Source: Phoronis pallida
Lineage: Eukaryota > Phoronida > Phoronidae
Assembly: GCA_028565715.1 (NCBI GenBank)
Contig: JAOXYC010221904.1
Span: 1-10,917, forward strand
Direction of reading: 5' to 3'
Length of the DNA stretch: 10,917 nt
Of the stretch, positions 1 to 6,414 are shown one piece after another (positions within the stretch are counted from its first letter, which is position 1; every line of letters starts with the position of its first letter). The notes beneath the pieces were generated by a model. The model had not been told where the DNA came from. It made no database searches and saw only the letters and a program-made list of their open reading frames with translations. Both the position numbers and the translations under genes were made by a program.

Positions 1-28
1 ATTCTTTCTCTTTATTTCCACATATGAA

Positions 29-485
29 AAGGTCAAGGTCAAGGTCATTTGAAGGTCAAAGTTGCATTTTGCATTTTGTTCTGTAATTTCTTCCATTTTT
101 CTGGCAATTTGGGTTGAACTAATATCGGTTGATTTATTCATGAGAACTGATGTTTAATAAACCATTTTTATTCAACACTGCACATCTTTAAGGTAAGGTA
201 AGGTCAAGGTCACTTGAAGGTCAAAGTTGCAATTTCCTGATTGTTGTCGATCTTTCGCCCGCCGTTTTGGTGATACAATTTTTTAAATGATACCAATTGG
301 TTTATTCATAAGGAATGAAGATATGTGAATTATGTTTTGTATATTTCATAGGTCAAGGTCGTGTGAACGTCAAATGTGCAACTTTCTGTTCTTTCCAGAT
401 TTTTTCTCACTTTTTGGTCATTGTAGTGTGAAAATGATATCAAATGAATTTGGTTAATTGGTGGTGTCCTTAGAAATGTCCGACT
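29..485. repeat. Degenerate tandem repeat, unit about 150-169 bp, about three copies
   Basis: Three related blocks follow one another. Each opens with stacked AGGTCA-type hexamers (29-47, 199-212, 350-361), then a GAAGGTCAAAGTTGC-like stretch (51, 216 and a diverged copy at 365), then a TTTATTCAT-like stretch (about 130, 299 and a weak copy near 451). Anchor spacings are 165 and 149 bp for one motif and 169 and 152 bp for the other, so this is a decayed satellite rather than chance. TCAAGGTCA, at 33-41, 39-47 and 204-212, equals the monomeric ERR/NR5A-type nuclear-receptor site. Whether any receptor binds it is not shown. No protein is encoded. Confidence 0.75.
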
Positions 486-547
486 ATGTTATTTTCTATG
501 TTGTTTCAACATGATCACTTCGTTAAAAATCAGGACAAAAAACACCA

Positions 548-820
548 ATATGGATACCCAGCTATGCTTAAAAATGGTACCCATATGTATACCAAATTTG
601 TCAAAATAATGCAAAATATAGACCCATTTCTATACCTAGACGCTATAATTTCCAAAATTGATGCAAAATATAGACCCATTTCTATACCTAAACGCTAGAA
701 ATACCTAAAAATGGCAAAAAACGACCCATATCTATACCAAAATGAGTGAAAATCTGACCCATAGGGATACCAAAATCGGTGAAATCTCGACCCAAATGGA
801 CGGCACATATGTACCCACCC
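548..820. repeat. Degenerate minisatellite based on GACCCAT..CTATACC
   Basis: A core of the form (G/T)ACCCATNTNTATACC recurs at about 577, 621, 673, 723, 756 and 789. The 621 and 673 copies are nearly identical over more than 35 bases (period 52). Later copies have periods of about 50 and 33 bp. A-rich linkers separate the cores. The short plus-strand open frame at 486-698 lies over this array and is explained by its repetition rather than by a gene. Confidence 0.75.
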
Positions 821-1151
821 CTACAATGGCAGTACCCCCCGGGCTGTGACCAAATCAACCAATTCACAGACAGAAACGTTTTAATTAAAGGCCGCCTTAA
901 TCGATAGCAACAGTATTGTGTGGACGGTTCCTATGCAATTGACCGCATTCAATAAATGATAATTTGCATTCGTACGTAGCGATGTACTACTTTAATGTTC
1001 GAGAATTAAGTCGTAAAAATCAAAGTTCTAGCTTCATTTGCCTGAAACGACGAATTTTTGTCAATTCAAACCCAGCTAACACCTTTATCTCACAGTGAGT
1101 GAAATTCGGTTGATAATGAACAATTATTCCATCTAAATTTTAAAATCTTAG
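821..1151. other. No recognised feature; possible upstream intron or intergenic DNA
   Basis: No open frame with coding character and no repeat were found. A pyrimidine-rich stretch ending in CAG at 1093-1095 looks like a splice acceptor. A stop at 1141-1143, in the frame used by the following candidate exon, prevents it from opening that exon. Confidence 0.4.
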
Positions 1152-1309
1152 TACCACGTACTGCATCTTCAAGTTTACTAAGGCCGTCCTGCCAGCCCTT
1201 CGGTGGAAAGTTCTCAACAACATCACCGCTACCACCGCGAGTCTCTCGAAGGGCCTCGACAATGTTTTGGTTGATACAGTACTGAACTGGGCTGACGACA
1301 TGATACAAG
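1152..1309 (+). CDS. Candidate internal exon of a plus-strand gene, amphipathic helical segment
   Basis: The block is open from an acceptor TCTTAG (AG at 1150-1151) to a donor CAAG|GTCAGG (GT at 1310-1311); a second acceptor at 1172-1173 would start the exon at 1174. About 64% of codons end in G or C, well above the surrounding AT-rich DNA. The peptide is helical and amphipathic (for example ALRWKVLNNITATTASL and GLDNVLVDTVLNW) and has an NIT glycosylation sequon. I do not recognise the family. It would precede the coiled-coil and transmembrane exons downstream, but its phase-1 end does not fit the phase-0 exon at 1734, so an exon is missing or the donor is different. The complementary strand is also open here (1090-1308), which lowers certainty about strand. 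Confidence 0.38.
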
Positions 1310-1733
1310 GTCAGGGTTTTTTTCCAAGAAAATTTCGCTTCTTCACAAAAACCTTTAACAGAACCCCTCGGTGAGATTGAATATTGACAACTGTTGTTGA
1401 AGTTCTAAATGCATAAATTACCTTTGAAACAGTGTTCGAAGGCTTTATGCTGGTCGTCAAAACTTTGAAACTTTGAAAGCAGTCAAATAAATTCCATCTG
1501 ATTTTTTCAAAGACTCTTCTACACATTATCGATTTTGTTTTTGACAGCGTCCAAAGTTCAAAACTTGTGTCGACTTGAATCAAGTCCAAATTTGAACACT
1601 TTTCATTTAAAAATAACTGAATAGTAAATCTGTAAACACACTTTTCTCATTTCTTCAATTTAAAGATAAGTCTGTTTTCGATAACAAGTCTGAGGTTTGG
1701 TTCTCTATTTGATGATTTGCTTATTTTTTGCAG

Positions 1734-1760
1734 GATTTAGAAAGCCGTGTCGAAGCCCTG
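1734..1760 (+). CDS. Candidate 27-nt microexon, short coiled-coil segment DLESRVEAL
   Basis: A pyrimidine-rich acceptor TTATTTTTTGCAG ends at 1733, and a near-consensus donor CTG|GTAAGA starts at 1761. Exactly nine codons lie between them, read in phase 0 as DLESRVEAL, a leucine-spaced piece typical of a coiled coil. Phase 2 meets a stop at once. Phase 1 is open but gives no helical pattern and leads to a stop at the start of the next candidate exon. Phase 0 into the next exon continues the helical character. Very small exons are hard to prove from sequence alone, so the quality of the two splice sites is the main support. Confidence 0.45.
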
Positions 1761-1930
1761 GTAAGACTTTATTTGAATCGTCACAATGTATTATACCTTA
1801 AAATAGTTCCAAGTGTGCGCCAAATTGACATTAAAAGTCATACATCGCCATTAAGCAATGTTGGCTTATCAATTTGTGATTCAGGGTGCTTAATTTATTA
1901 ATTTGAATTAATAGTTTTACCCCACTGCAG

Positions 1931-2025
1931 TATAAAGGTCTAGAATCTGCGGGACAAATGATATCCGGCATTTTGAACAAAGCTCACACAATTAAATGCT
2001 TCTGTCTTATCAATGCAGTTTTATG
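1931..2025 (+). CDS. Candidate juxtamembrane exon after the microexon
   Basis: The acceptor TTTTACCCCACTGCAG ends at 1930. Only phase 0 stays open; the other two phases stop within five codons. The frame begins YKGLESAGQMISGILNKA, a helical continuation of the preceding microexon, and then becomes cysteine-containing (KCFC). The one donor giving phase 2, which the transmembrane exon at 2242 requires, is ATG|GTCTTA at 2026, and it is a weak match to consensus. The start is therefore better supported than the end, and an unseen exon between this one and 2242 cannot be excluded. Confidence 0.35.
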
Positions 2026-2241
2026 GTCTTACATAGTGTCGCACTTGCATCTTCATGCTTAACGCAATACCGGATGTGGAAATTGACTCTAACTCTTTTC
2101 AACCGAACTTGGTTTACTACAGTGTACAACAAACGCCCGTCTTGAGGAGTGATTCCAGTCTCTACAGTAAACCGAAAAGATAACCTTATCTGATAAAATG
2201 CACTTATTCATGTAACTAAATCTATATTTGTTCTTCCCCAG

Positions 2242-2446
2242 TGGCACAGTTGTCGTCATCATCCTGTCTGTCCTTGTTGCGGTTGTCATCCTCGTCGCCA
2301 TTGTCATTACTGTGGTTTATGGTCTTAAACGCAAGAATAAAGTTGACCTGAGCGGTGACGACAAGTTGGAACTCGGCGATCAACACGGAGGGCAGTTCAC
2401 TGGAAAGAATGTTGAATCTAAACCATTTCTAAAATGTGATCGTCGA
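2242..2446 (+). CDS. Exon encoding a transmembrane helix, basic stop-transfer and cytoplasmic tail
   Basis: The acceptor TTGTTCTTCCCCAG ends at 2241 and the exon enters in phase 2. It encodes about 26 uninterrupted hydrophobic residues (TVVVIILSVLVAVV and onwards to ITVVYG), then the basic cluster LKRKNK, then a polar acidic stretch (VDLSGDDKLELGD). This is the usual layout of a single-pass membrane protein with the tail inside the cell. Two donors give phase 0: AAT|GTTGAA (exon end 2410) and CGA|GTCAGA (exon end 2446). I prefer the second because positions +4 and +5 match consensus. Both fit the phase-0 terminal exon at 3106. Codons ending in C, T or G dominate, as expected of real coding. 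No receptor family is recognised. An intronic DNA element begins 59 bp downstream. Confidence 0.58.
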
Positions 2447-2569
2447 GTCAGACTTAGGAAATTTTTTAAGATGTTTTTTTTCTTCTGACTCAGTGAGCGG
2501 TAGCAGAATTGGAACAAAAACAACAATTGTTTTCAGCGACATTTTTCGACGTTTACGCCATGTCATTCT

Positions 2570-2581
2570 CAAGCTTTATTA
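2570..2581. repeat. Target-site duplication of the LINE insertion, left copy
   Basis: CAAGCTTTATTA is identical to 2891-2902 and brackets the LINE fragment exactly. The ancestral single copy belongs to the left arm of the surrounding inverted-repeat element. Confidence 0.82.
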
Positions 2582-2890
2582 CTTACTTACTTAGGTCTCT
2601 TGGTGCCTAGGTGGCACATAAGGCTTCAACAAGAGACCTCCACTGCTTACGATCATCTGCCTGGTGGCGAGTGGCATCCCACGTCAAACCATGATGTCTC
2701 ATTTCTCTCTCAAGGGTACGTCTCCAGGTCTCTTTTGGGCGACCTCTTGAACGACGACCGTCCGCTGTCCACCGGAGTGCAACCATTGGTATATTGGATG
2801 GGGGCATTCGTTGGACATGCCCCAGCCACCTCCACCGTCTCCTTTTAATTCTAATACTTATAAGTTCTACCTTAGCCCGATCATGCATTG
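2582..2890 (-). mobile_element. 5'-truncated non-LTR retrotransposon (LINE), 3' end of the reverse-transcriptase ORF
   Basis: On the minus strand the frame reads IKRRRWRWLGHVQRMPP, then RGRPKETWRRTLEREM, then QWRSLVEALCAT followed by TAG. This is the typical carboxy-terminal tail of endonuclease/reverse-transcriptase ORFs of invertebrate LINEs, downstream of the catalytic domain. A short 3' UTR and a (TAAG)n tail follow at the 2582 side. A 12-bp target-site duplication flanks it, as expected from target-primed reverse transcription. Only about 309 bp were inserted, so the copy is dead on arrival and lacks the endonuclease and polymerase domains. The exact clade cannot be told from this fragment. 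Confidence 0.88.
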
Positions 2891-2902
2891 CAAGCTTTAT
2901 TA
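2891..2902. repeat. Target-site duplication of the LINE insertion, right copy
   Basis: This is an exact copy of CAAGCTTTATTA at 2570-2581, directly adjoining the truncated 5' end of the LINE. Confidence 0.82.
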
Positions 2903-3105
2903 GTGAATGCAATAATGGCTGATCATATGTATTCTTATTTCTGATTTTATGATCAACCACACGGCGTGGCATTCACTAATAGAGCTTGGGAATGGTGTGA
3001 CGTACACGTTGAAACATGTCGCTGAAAACAATTGTTGTTTTTGTTTCAACTCTAACTTCTTGTAAGTAATGGCAATAACGGTGATTTTTGTTTTCTCTGG
3101 CACAG

Positions 3106-3162
3106 GGTGCGATCTCCGATAATTTCAAAATGTCAGTTCCGAACATCGCCAAATATATCTAA
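3106..3162 (+). CDS. Candidate terminal exon of the plus-strand membrane-protein gene
   Basis: A strong acceptor (TTTTGTTTTCTCTGGCACAG, AG at 3104-3105) is followed in phase 0 by 18 codons, GAISDNFKMSVPNIAKYI, and a TAA at 3160-3162. Phase 0 matches the exit phase of the transmembrane exon. A canonical AATAAA lies 107 bp beyond the stop. The peptide would be the cytoplasmic carboxy terminus. No motif is recognised. Support comes from the splice site, the phase and the polyadenylation signal together, since the peptide alone is too short to judge. Confidence 0.5.
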   Translation, partial: GAISDNFKMSVPNIAKYI

Positions 3163-3268
3163 AAAAGAATTTGTAATCACATTGTTTTTAACGAACTTGC
3201 CCCTACTTGCGATATAGAATATATGTTTTAGAAAGAAGAACATTATGAAAACACTCGTAACAGAATGA

Positions 3269-3274
3269 AATAAA
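3269..3274 (+). terminator. Polyadenylation signal AATAAA, plus-strand gene
   Basis: This canonical hexamer lies 107 bp after the stop of the candidate terminal exon. It implies a 3' UTR of about 130 bases, ending near 3285-3305, inside the 3' UTR of the converging minus-strand gene. Confidence 0.55.
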
Positions 3275-3296
3275 AGCGTTGCATTACGTTTATCAG

Positions 3297-3302
3297 TTTA
3301 TT
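3297..3302 (-). terminator. Polyadenylation signal AATAAA, minus-strand ShKT gene
   Basis: The plus strand reads TTTATT, so the minus strand reads AATAAA, 70 bp after the TAG of the terminal ShKT exon. Cleavage would fall near 3270-3285, overlapping the end of the plus-strand transcript. Confidence 0.6.
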
Positions 3303-3372
3303 GAATAGGTCAGTGTATGTGAATCGCATATCGTATTGAGACGACTCAATCGTAACTGTAGGCGCAACATGT

Positions 3373-3491
3373 CTACTGACAGAAGCGACATGTTCGTGCA
3401 CAATTTGCCTTCATCCAGTTAAAATCAGTCTGAACTGAGCAGGATTGATAGTTGCAGTATTGGAAGTTATCCCTGCACGGTTGTTGTGGAT
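3373..3491 (-). CDS. Terminal exon with one complete ShKT domain
   Basis: On the minus strand a pyrimidine-rich acceptor (TATTCTGTTTTGCAG) precedes 3491. The exon enters in phase 1, and its six cysteines have spacing C-x6-C-x4-C-x12-C-x3-C-x2-C, beginning CRDNFQYC and ending CARTCRFC, with the stop one residue after the last cysteine. This is the ShKT fold (three disulfides), a secreted or extracellular module found in sea-anemone channel toxins and, far more widely, as carboxy-terminal appendages of animal astacins, CAP proteins, tyrosinases and peroxidases. The phase matches the exit of the ShKT exon at 6415-6546, so both probably belong to one protein. The enzymatic or structural body, if any, lies upstream outside the window. 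Nothing here shows that it is a toxin. Confidence 0.82.
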
Positions 3492-3584
3492 CTGCAAAAC
3501 AGAATACATGGGTAGAAAATCTTCAGCTTCCTAAACACCGATCAGTCTCACTTATTTCTGCTACTTATTATTATCATTAGAGAA

Positions 3585-4331
3585 GTTTGGCTACACGTTA
3601 TAGCCCAAACGTGAACGTGTAGCTTTGTTGAGATTACACGTTCACGCTTGTGTTCAAATTTTTGTTTGGCACAACAACGTGACGTGTACGTGAAAAAGAC
3701 AAGATGGATTTGTGGAATATTCAATGCTGGAAGTGGATTATTAGACTTTATGATGTTGAGGGCGAACAAAACACGTTAGATCTCATGTAAATGACCAACT
3801 AAGTGTACGGTACTTAAATACGAACTTACTATTTGAATAACCTTTCACGTCAATTTTTTGTCAAACAACATGTAAAAAGCCAACAAAAAAACAAAAAACA
3901 AGAACCTTTATTTAACGATCATCATTATAGTTATTAGTTTTACACCCTTTGGTTGATTTCGAGTGAAAATGCAATTCAAAACATATTTGTTTTACAATGC
4001 TTGGTTTCATTTTCAAGTCAAAATCGTCAACGTGAAGGTGGTCTCGCGAAAAAGGTTAGATTTCAAACATTTTACAAACAAAGACAGATTGTTTTTAGAT
4101 ATATGAGTTTTTGGACAGTTAATCTATCTACCAATATAAAAAACCTGACTTGCTTGAACGGTCTTTAACGGTTAAATCGGCATTCAAAGTACACGTTTAG
4201 TCATACGTGATCGAAAAAGGCTGTCTACACGTTCAGAACGTGAGCGGAAAACTTGTGTGAACTTGAAAAAGTAAGACAAAGTTGCGTCACAATAGGAACG
4301 TTCACGTTTGCGTATACGTGTAGCAAAACCT
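3585..4331. mobile_element. ACGTG-rich inverted-repeat DNA element, non-autonomous
   Basis: The left end (GTTTGGCTACACGTTATAG, then CAAACGTGAACGT) and the reverse complement of the right end (GGTTTTGCTACACGTATACG, then CAAACGTGAACGT) match with a few changes over about 40 bp. Behind each end lie further copies of CACGTTCACG/CGTGAACGTG-type words (about 3610-3695 and 4190-4310), as in the subterminal repeats where a transposase binds. The AT-rich middle has no transposase frame. No target-site duplication was found, so the ends are approximate and the superfamily is open. Confidence 0.62.
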
Positions 4332-4394
4332 TTCTGTTGTTAAACTGATAAAACGGGAATGGCTAATCAGTTTAACACTTTTTTCATAAATAGG

Positions 4395-4601
4395 AAATTA
4401 GCGGAATCGTTACCACTAACTGATAAAACAGCATATGAGAAATACTAATGTTGACTAAAACGAATACACAGTTTAAATTCAATGTAGCCACTGAAGCAAA
4501 TATTGATAAAATATTCAGAAATCTTAAATTTCATACAAGTACAGGCATTGATAAAATATCCAATGCGGCGTTCATTAAATCATTTTCTTACATCTTTAAA
4601 G
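4395..4601 (+). pseudogene. Non-LTR retrotransposon reverse-transcriptase relic (amino-terminal motifs)
   Basis: One frame (4395-4445) reads KLAESLPLTDKTAYEKY. After a frame change the next (4454-4601) reads FKFNVATEANIDKIFRNL and then TSTGIDKISNAAFIKSFSY. Together they match the region just before and including the first reverse-transcriptase block (the '..K..G.D.I..' motif) of CR1/L2/jockey-like LINEs. The palm with the catalytic aspartates is absent, and stops and a frameshift interrupt the reading. The copy is old and non-functional. It lies antisense within the long intron of the minus-strand ShKT gene. The CTTAT array at 4856 may be its 3' tail, with an internal deletion between. Confidence 0.68.
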
Positions 4602-4855
4602 GTATTTGCAACTATTTCTGAATGTTCTCTAGGATGGTCTACAATGCTATCATTATAAACACATCGGAAAAATACGTTTTTTTCAAATAATTTCAAGATT
4701 TGAATCCCAAATCTTGAATTTACATAGAATTAGCAGACACCCACGTAAGCATTCTATATTAACTTTTTTACTTTGTATGTCATATTTATTCATTTGTCTT
4801 TCACCCAAACAATTTCCTGTATTTATCTATTATATTTGCGGGCGAATAAATGTAT

Positions 4856-4880
4856 CTTATCTTATCTTATCTTATCTTAT
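4856..4880. repeat. (CTTAT)5 microsatellite, possible LINE tail
   Basis: There are five perfect CTTAT units, preceded by GGCGAATAAATGTAT. An A/T-rich end followed by short tandem units is how many LINE 3' ends look, so this may close the reverse-transcriptase relic upstream. Confidence 0.75.
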
Positions 4881-4917
4881 ATATGCTACCGATTTAGTTA
4901 ATTTTCGCCCAACTTAA

Positions 4918-5440
4918 GGTTACGTGGGAGGCTAATTAGAGATTCTTCTTTTAGAATAATTAGGAAACCAATTATTTCCAGACTGTGAAAGTATACATTT
5001 TCGAAAAGGTAATATACCCAACAATACTTTGAGGGCAAATACTAGTGTTTGGCGTTTCTTGTGCACGTGACTAATTGTTAAATATCAGTATCACGGTACA
5101 CATTACTAGAAAACTGATTTTTTCACTATTTATCAAAACAAGAAAAATGGCACTTTTTACAAATAGAATTTACTGTAAGAATTGTCAAATAGTTAATAAA
5201 TCGGTTTCCTAGTCAAGTTTTGAGTAACGTGTACCGAAGTCGGTTTTTTTTGAAACAAAAAAATTTTGGTTTGAAACGCCAAGTCACGTGACCACAAGAA
5301 TGTCAGAAACTAATGCTTTCTCTAAATGTATTGCTTAAGATGTTATGTTTCAGAAAATATATACTTCATGGGCTTCAAATGTTTAGTTTCATAGATATTT
5401 GAAAAAGTAAGAGTATTGTCAAATAGCCTCCTACGTAACT
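4918..5440. mobile_element. TTAA-flanked inverted-repeat DNA element (MITE-like), 523 bp
   Basis: TTAA at 4914-4917 and 5441-5444 directly flank ends that are inverted copies of each other: GGTTACGTGGGAGGCTA on the left and AGTTACGTAGGAGGCTA when the right end is read outward-in. Weaker inverted similarity continues inside, for example TTGGCGTTTC with a nearby CACGTGA, and CGGTACAC followed by ACTAG, on both arms. A TTAA duplication is the hallmark of piggyBac-type transposition, although these termini do not start with the classical CCC. There is no open frame, so it is non-autonomous. Confidence 0.78.
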
Positions 5441-5444
5441 TTAA

Positions 5445-5895
5445 ATAACGCCTTTCTATAAAAAAACATCTTGTCAAAAATCCTTAAGATATAAAATACC
5501 ATATTTGATAAATAATCAAATATTCCCTTCTTGTATAACAGATAAAGTAAATACGCATTCACTAAATGCTTTTTCGAGTTATGTTAAAAATTACAATTTA
5601 ACTAATTATAACAACAATTGTACAAATGAAAATTGCTATGTGTGTTCAAGATAGTTCAAGTATTTTAGTTATTGTCTTGTGTCTCATTCATTCGCTTTGA
5701 TTACTCTCCATTCTTCTTTTTTTGTAGTATTCTGGCTATGTATTGTAAATATGTTTACCTTTTATTCTTTCTATGCAATTGATATTTTTCCATTTTTCTA
5801 TTGTTGGTTGATCAGCTTGATTGCGGTTTTTTAAACCTTTAGGTGATCACAACACCAATTGATACATGTATAATATTGAATTGCATTGTATTGTA

Positions 5896-5897
<2 letters not shown>
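5445..5897. other. AT-rich intronic DNA without recognisable gene
   Basis: This stretch lies in the intron between the two ShKT exons. No frame with coding character, repeat array or element end was found up to the TAA microsatellite. The bases leading into that microsatellite (ATTGTATTGTAAA) could be another retrotransposon 3' end, but no coding relic supports this. Confidence 0.4.

Positions 5898-5933
<36 letters not shown>
5898..5933. repeat. (TAA)12 microsatellite
   Basis: There are twelve perfect TAA units. Perfect arrays of this length are usually polymorphic. It may be the tail of a degraded retroelement. Confidence 0.95.
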
Positions 5934-5934
<1 letters not shown>

Positions 5935-6032
5935 TAACCTCCTACATATTTGTGTACGAACTCAAACACGAACTGGAGGTGGTTCCAATATGTCAACCGT
6001 GTTTCAATACATTATGCAAACAAGAAGGACTG

Positions 6033-6066
6033 CTCCATTCAAAGTTCGTTTATCTTCCAGAAATTA
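6033..6066. repeat. Inverted-repeat arm (partner at 6293-6325)
   Basis: The arm CTCCATTCAAAGTTCGTTTA, continuing to CTTCCAGAAATTAT, matches the reverse complement of 6293-6325 (TTCCATTGAAAGTTCGTTTA, then TCATCCAGAATTAT) with about five differences. The spacer is about 226 bp. No transposon ends were recognised. Confidence 0.65.
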
Positions 6067-6292
6067 TATCAATTCCTACCAGACAGAAGTTAACTTTGAA
6101 CTTTTAAAGAATCCATATGGACCAGAAGATACGCGTCCTCTATAAACAGGGGGGACGTATTTATTCAAACTTTGCCGGGCTAATGACACCCAATTGCTGA
6201 CCACACCACCTGTCGGCAATGTGGAGCACGAGGGAAAGTGCCAATGGGTACTGTACATTTCTGCGCGCCGATGATGATGATAATAATGTGGA

Positions 6293-6325
6293 TAATTCTG
6301 GATGATTAAACGAACTTTCAATGGA
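6293..6325. repeat. Inverted-repeat arm (partner at 6033-6066)
   Basis: This is the reverse-complement partner of 6033-6066. It lies in the intron just downstream (minus strand) of the ShKT exon at 6415-6546. Confidence 0.65.
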
Positions 6326-6414
6326 AATACTAACCTGATGAACCCATTTAGAAGGAAGGACACTCCCTTTATATACCAAAAGCAAAAACCAATAGCGTTT
6401 TAAAAGAACGTCAC

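Larger units (their letters stand above)
2505..3053. mobile_element. Small inverted-repeat DNA element (MITE-like), split by a LINE
   Basis: The two ends are inverted copies of each other over about 77 bp on the left (2505-2581) and its partner at about 2969-3053, with roughly ten mismatches and a shared core CAACAATTGTTTTCAGCGAC. The inner part of the left arm resumes at 2903 (GTGAATGC), after the LINE insertion, and then again matches the right arm. The element was therefore about 228 bp before the insertion. It has no coding capacity. I could not identify a clear target-site duplication at its outer ends, so the superfamily is undetermined. Confidence 0.8.

Noticed and set aside
1329-1370. 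Possible extra plus-strand exon between a CCAAG acceptor and a strong CG|GTGAGA donor
   Set aside because: The donor is good, but neither this 42-nt exon nor a 9-nt alternative (1362-1370) repairs the phase between 1309 and 1734, so it was not listed.
1311-1589. 92-residue minus-strand frame
   Set aside because: It has AT-rich composition and no motif, and it lies in a presumed intron of the plus-strand gene.
2600-2848. 82-residue plus-strand frame
   Set aside because: It is antisense to the LINE carboxy-terminal fragment, whose minus-strand reading is diagnostic.
4693-4715. Small hairpin CAAGATTTG...CAAATCTTG
   Set aside because: Nine-base arms in AT-rich DNA are expected by chance, and no associated feature was found.
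5937-6105. Short plus-strand frame containing VYELKHELEVVPICQPC and following residues
   Set aside because: It has about 55 codons without a start, follows directly after the TAA microsatellite, has no recognisable homology and overlaps the inverted repeat. It could be a retroelement scrap, but nothing supports a gene.
6161-6280. A minus-strand reading with HCRQVVWSAIGCH that resembles the CAP-domain signature before Trp
   Set aside because: It lacks the expected aromatic and threonine positions, is several residues short, and has a stop directly after. The resemblance is probably chance.
6076-6363. 95-residue minus-strand frame downstream of the ShKT exon, with a possible acceptor near 6268 in the right phase to be spliced on
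   Set aside because: The peptide has no motif and no coding-like composition, part of it is an inverted repeat, and the ShKT exon at 3373-3491 is a much better phase-matched continuation.
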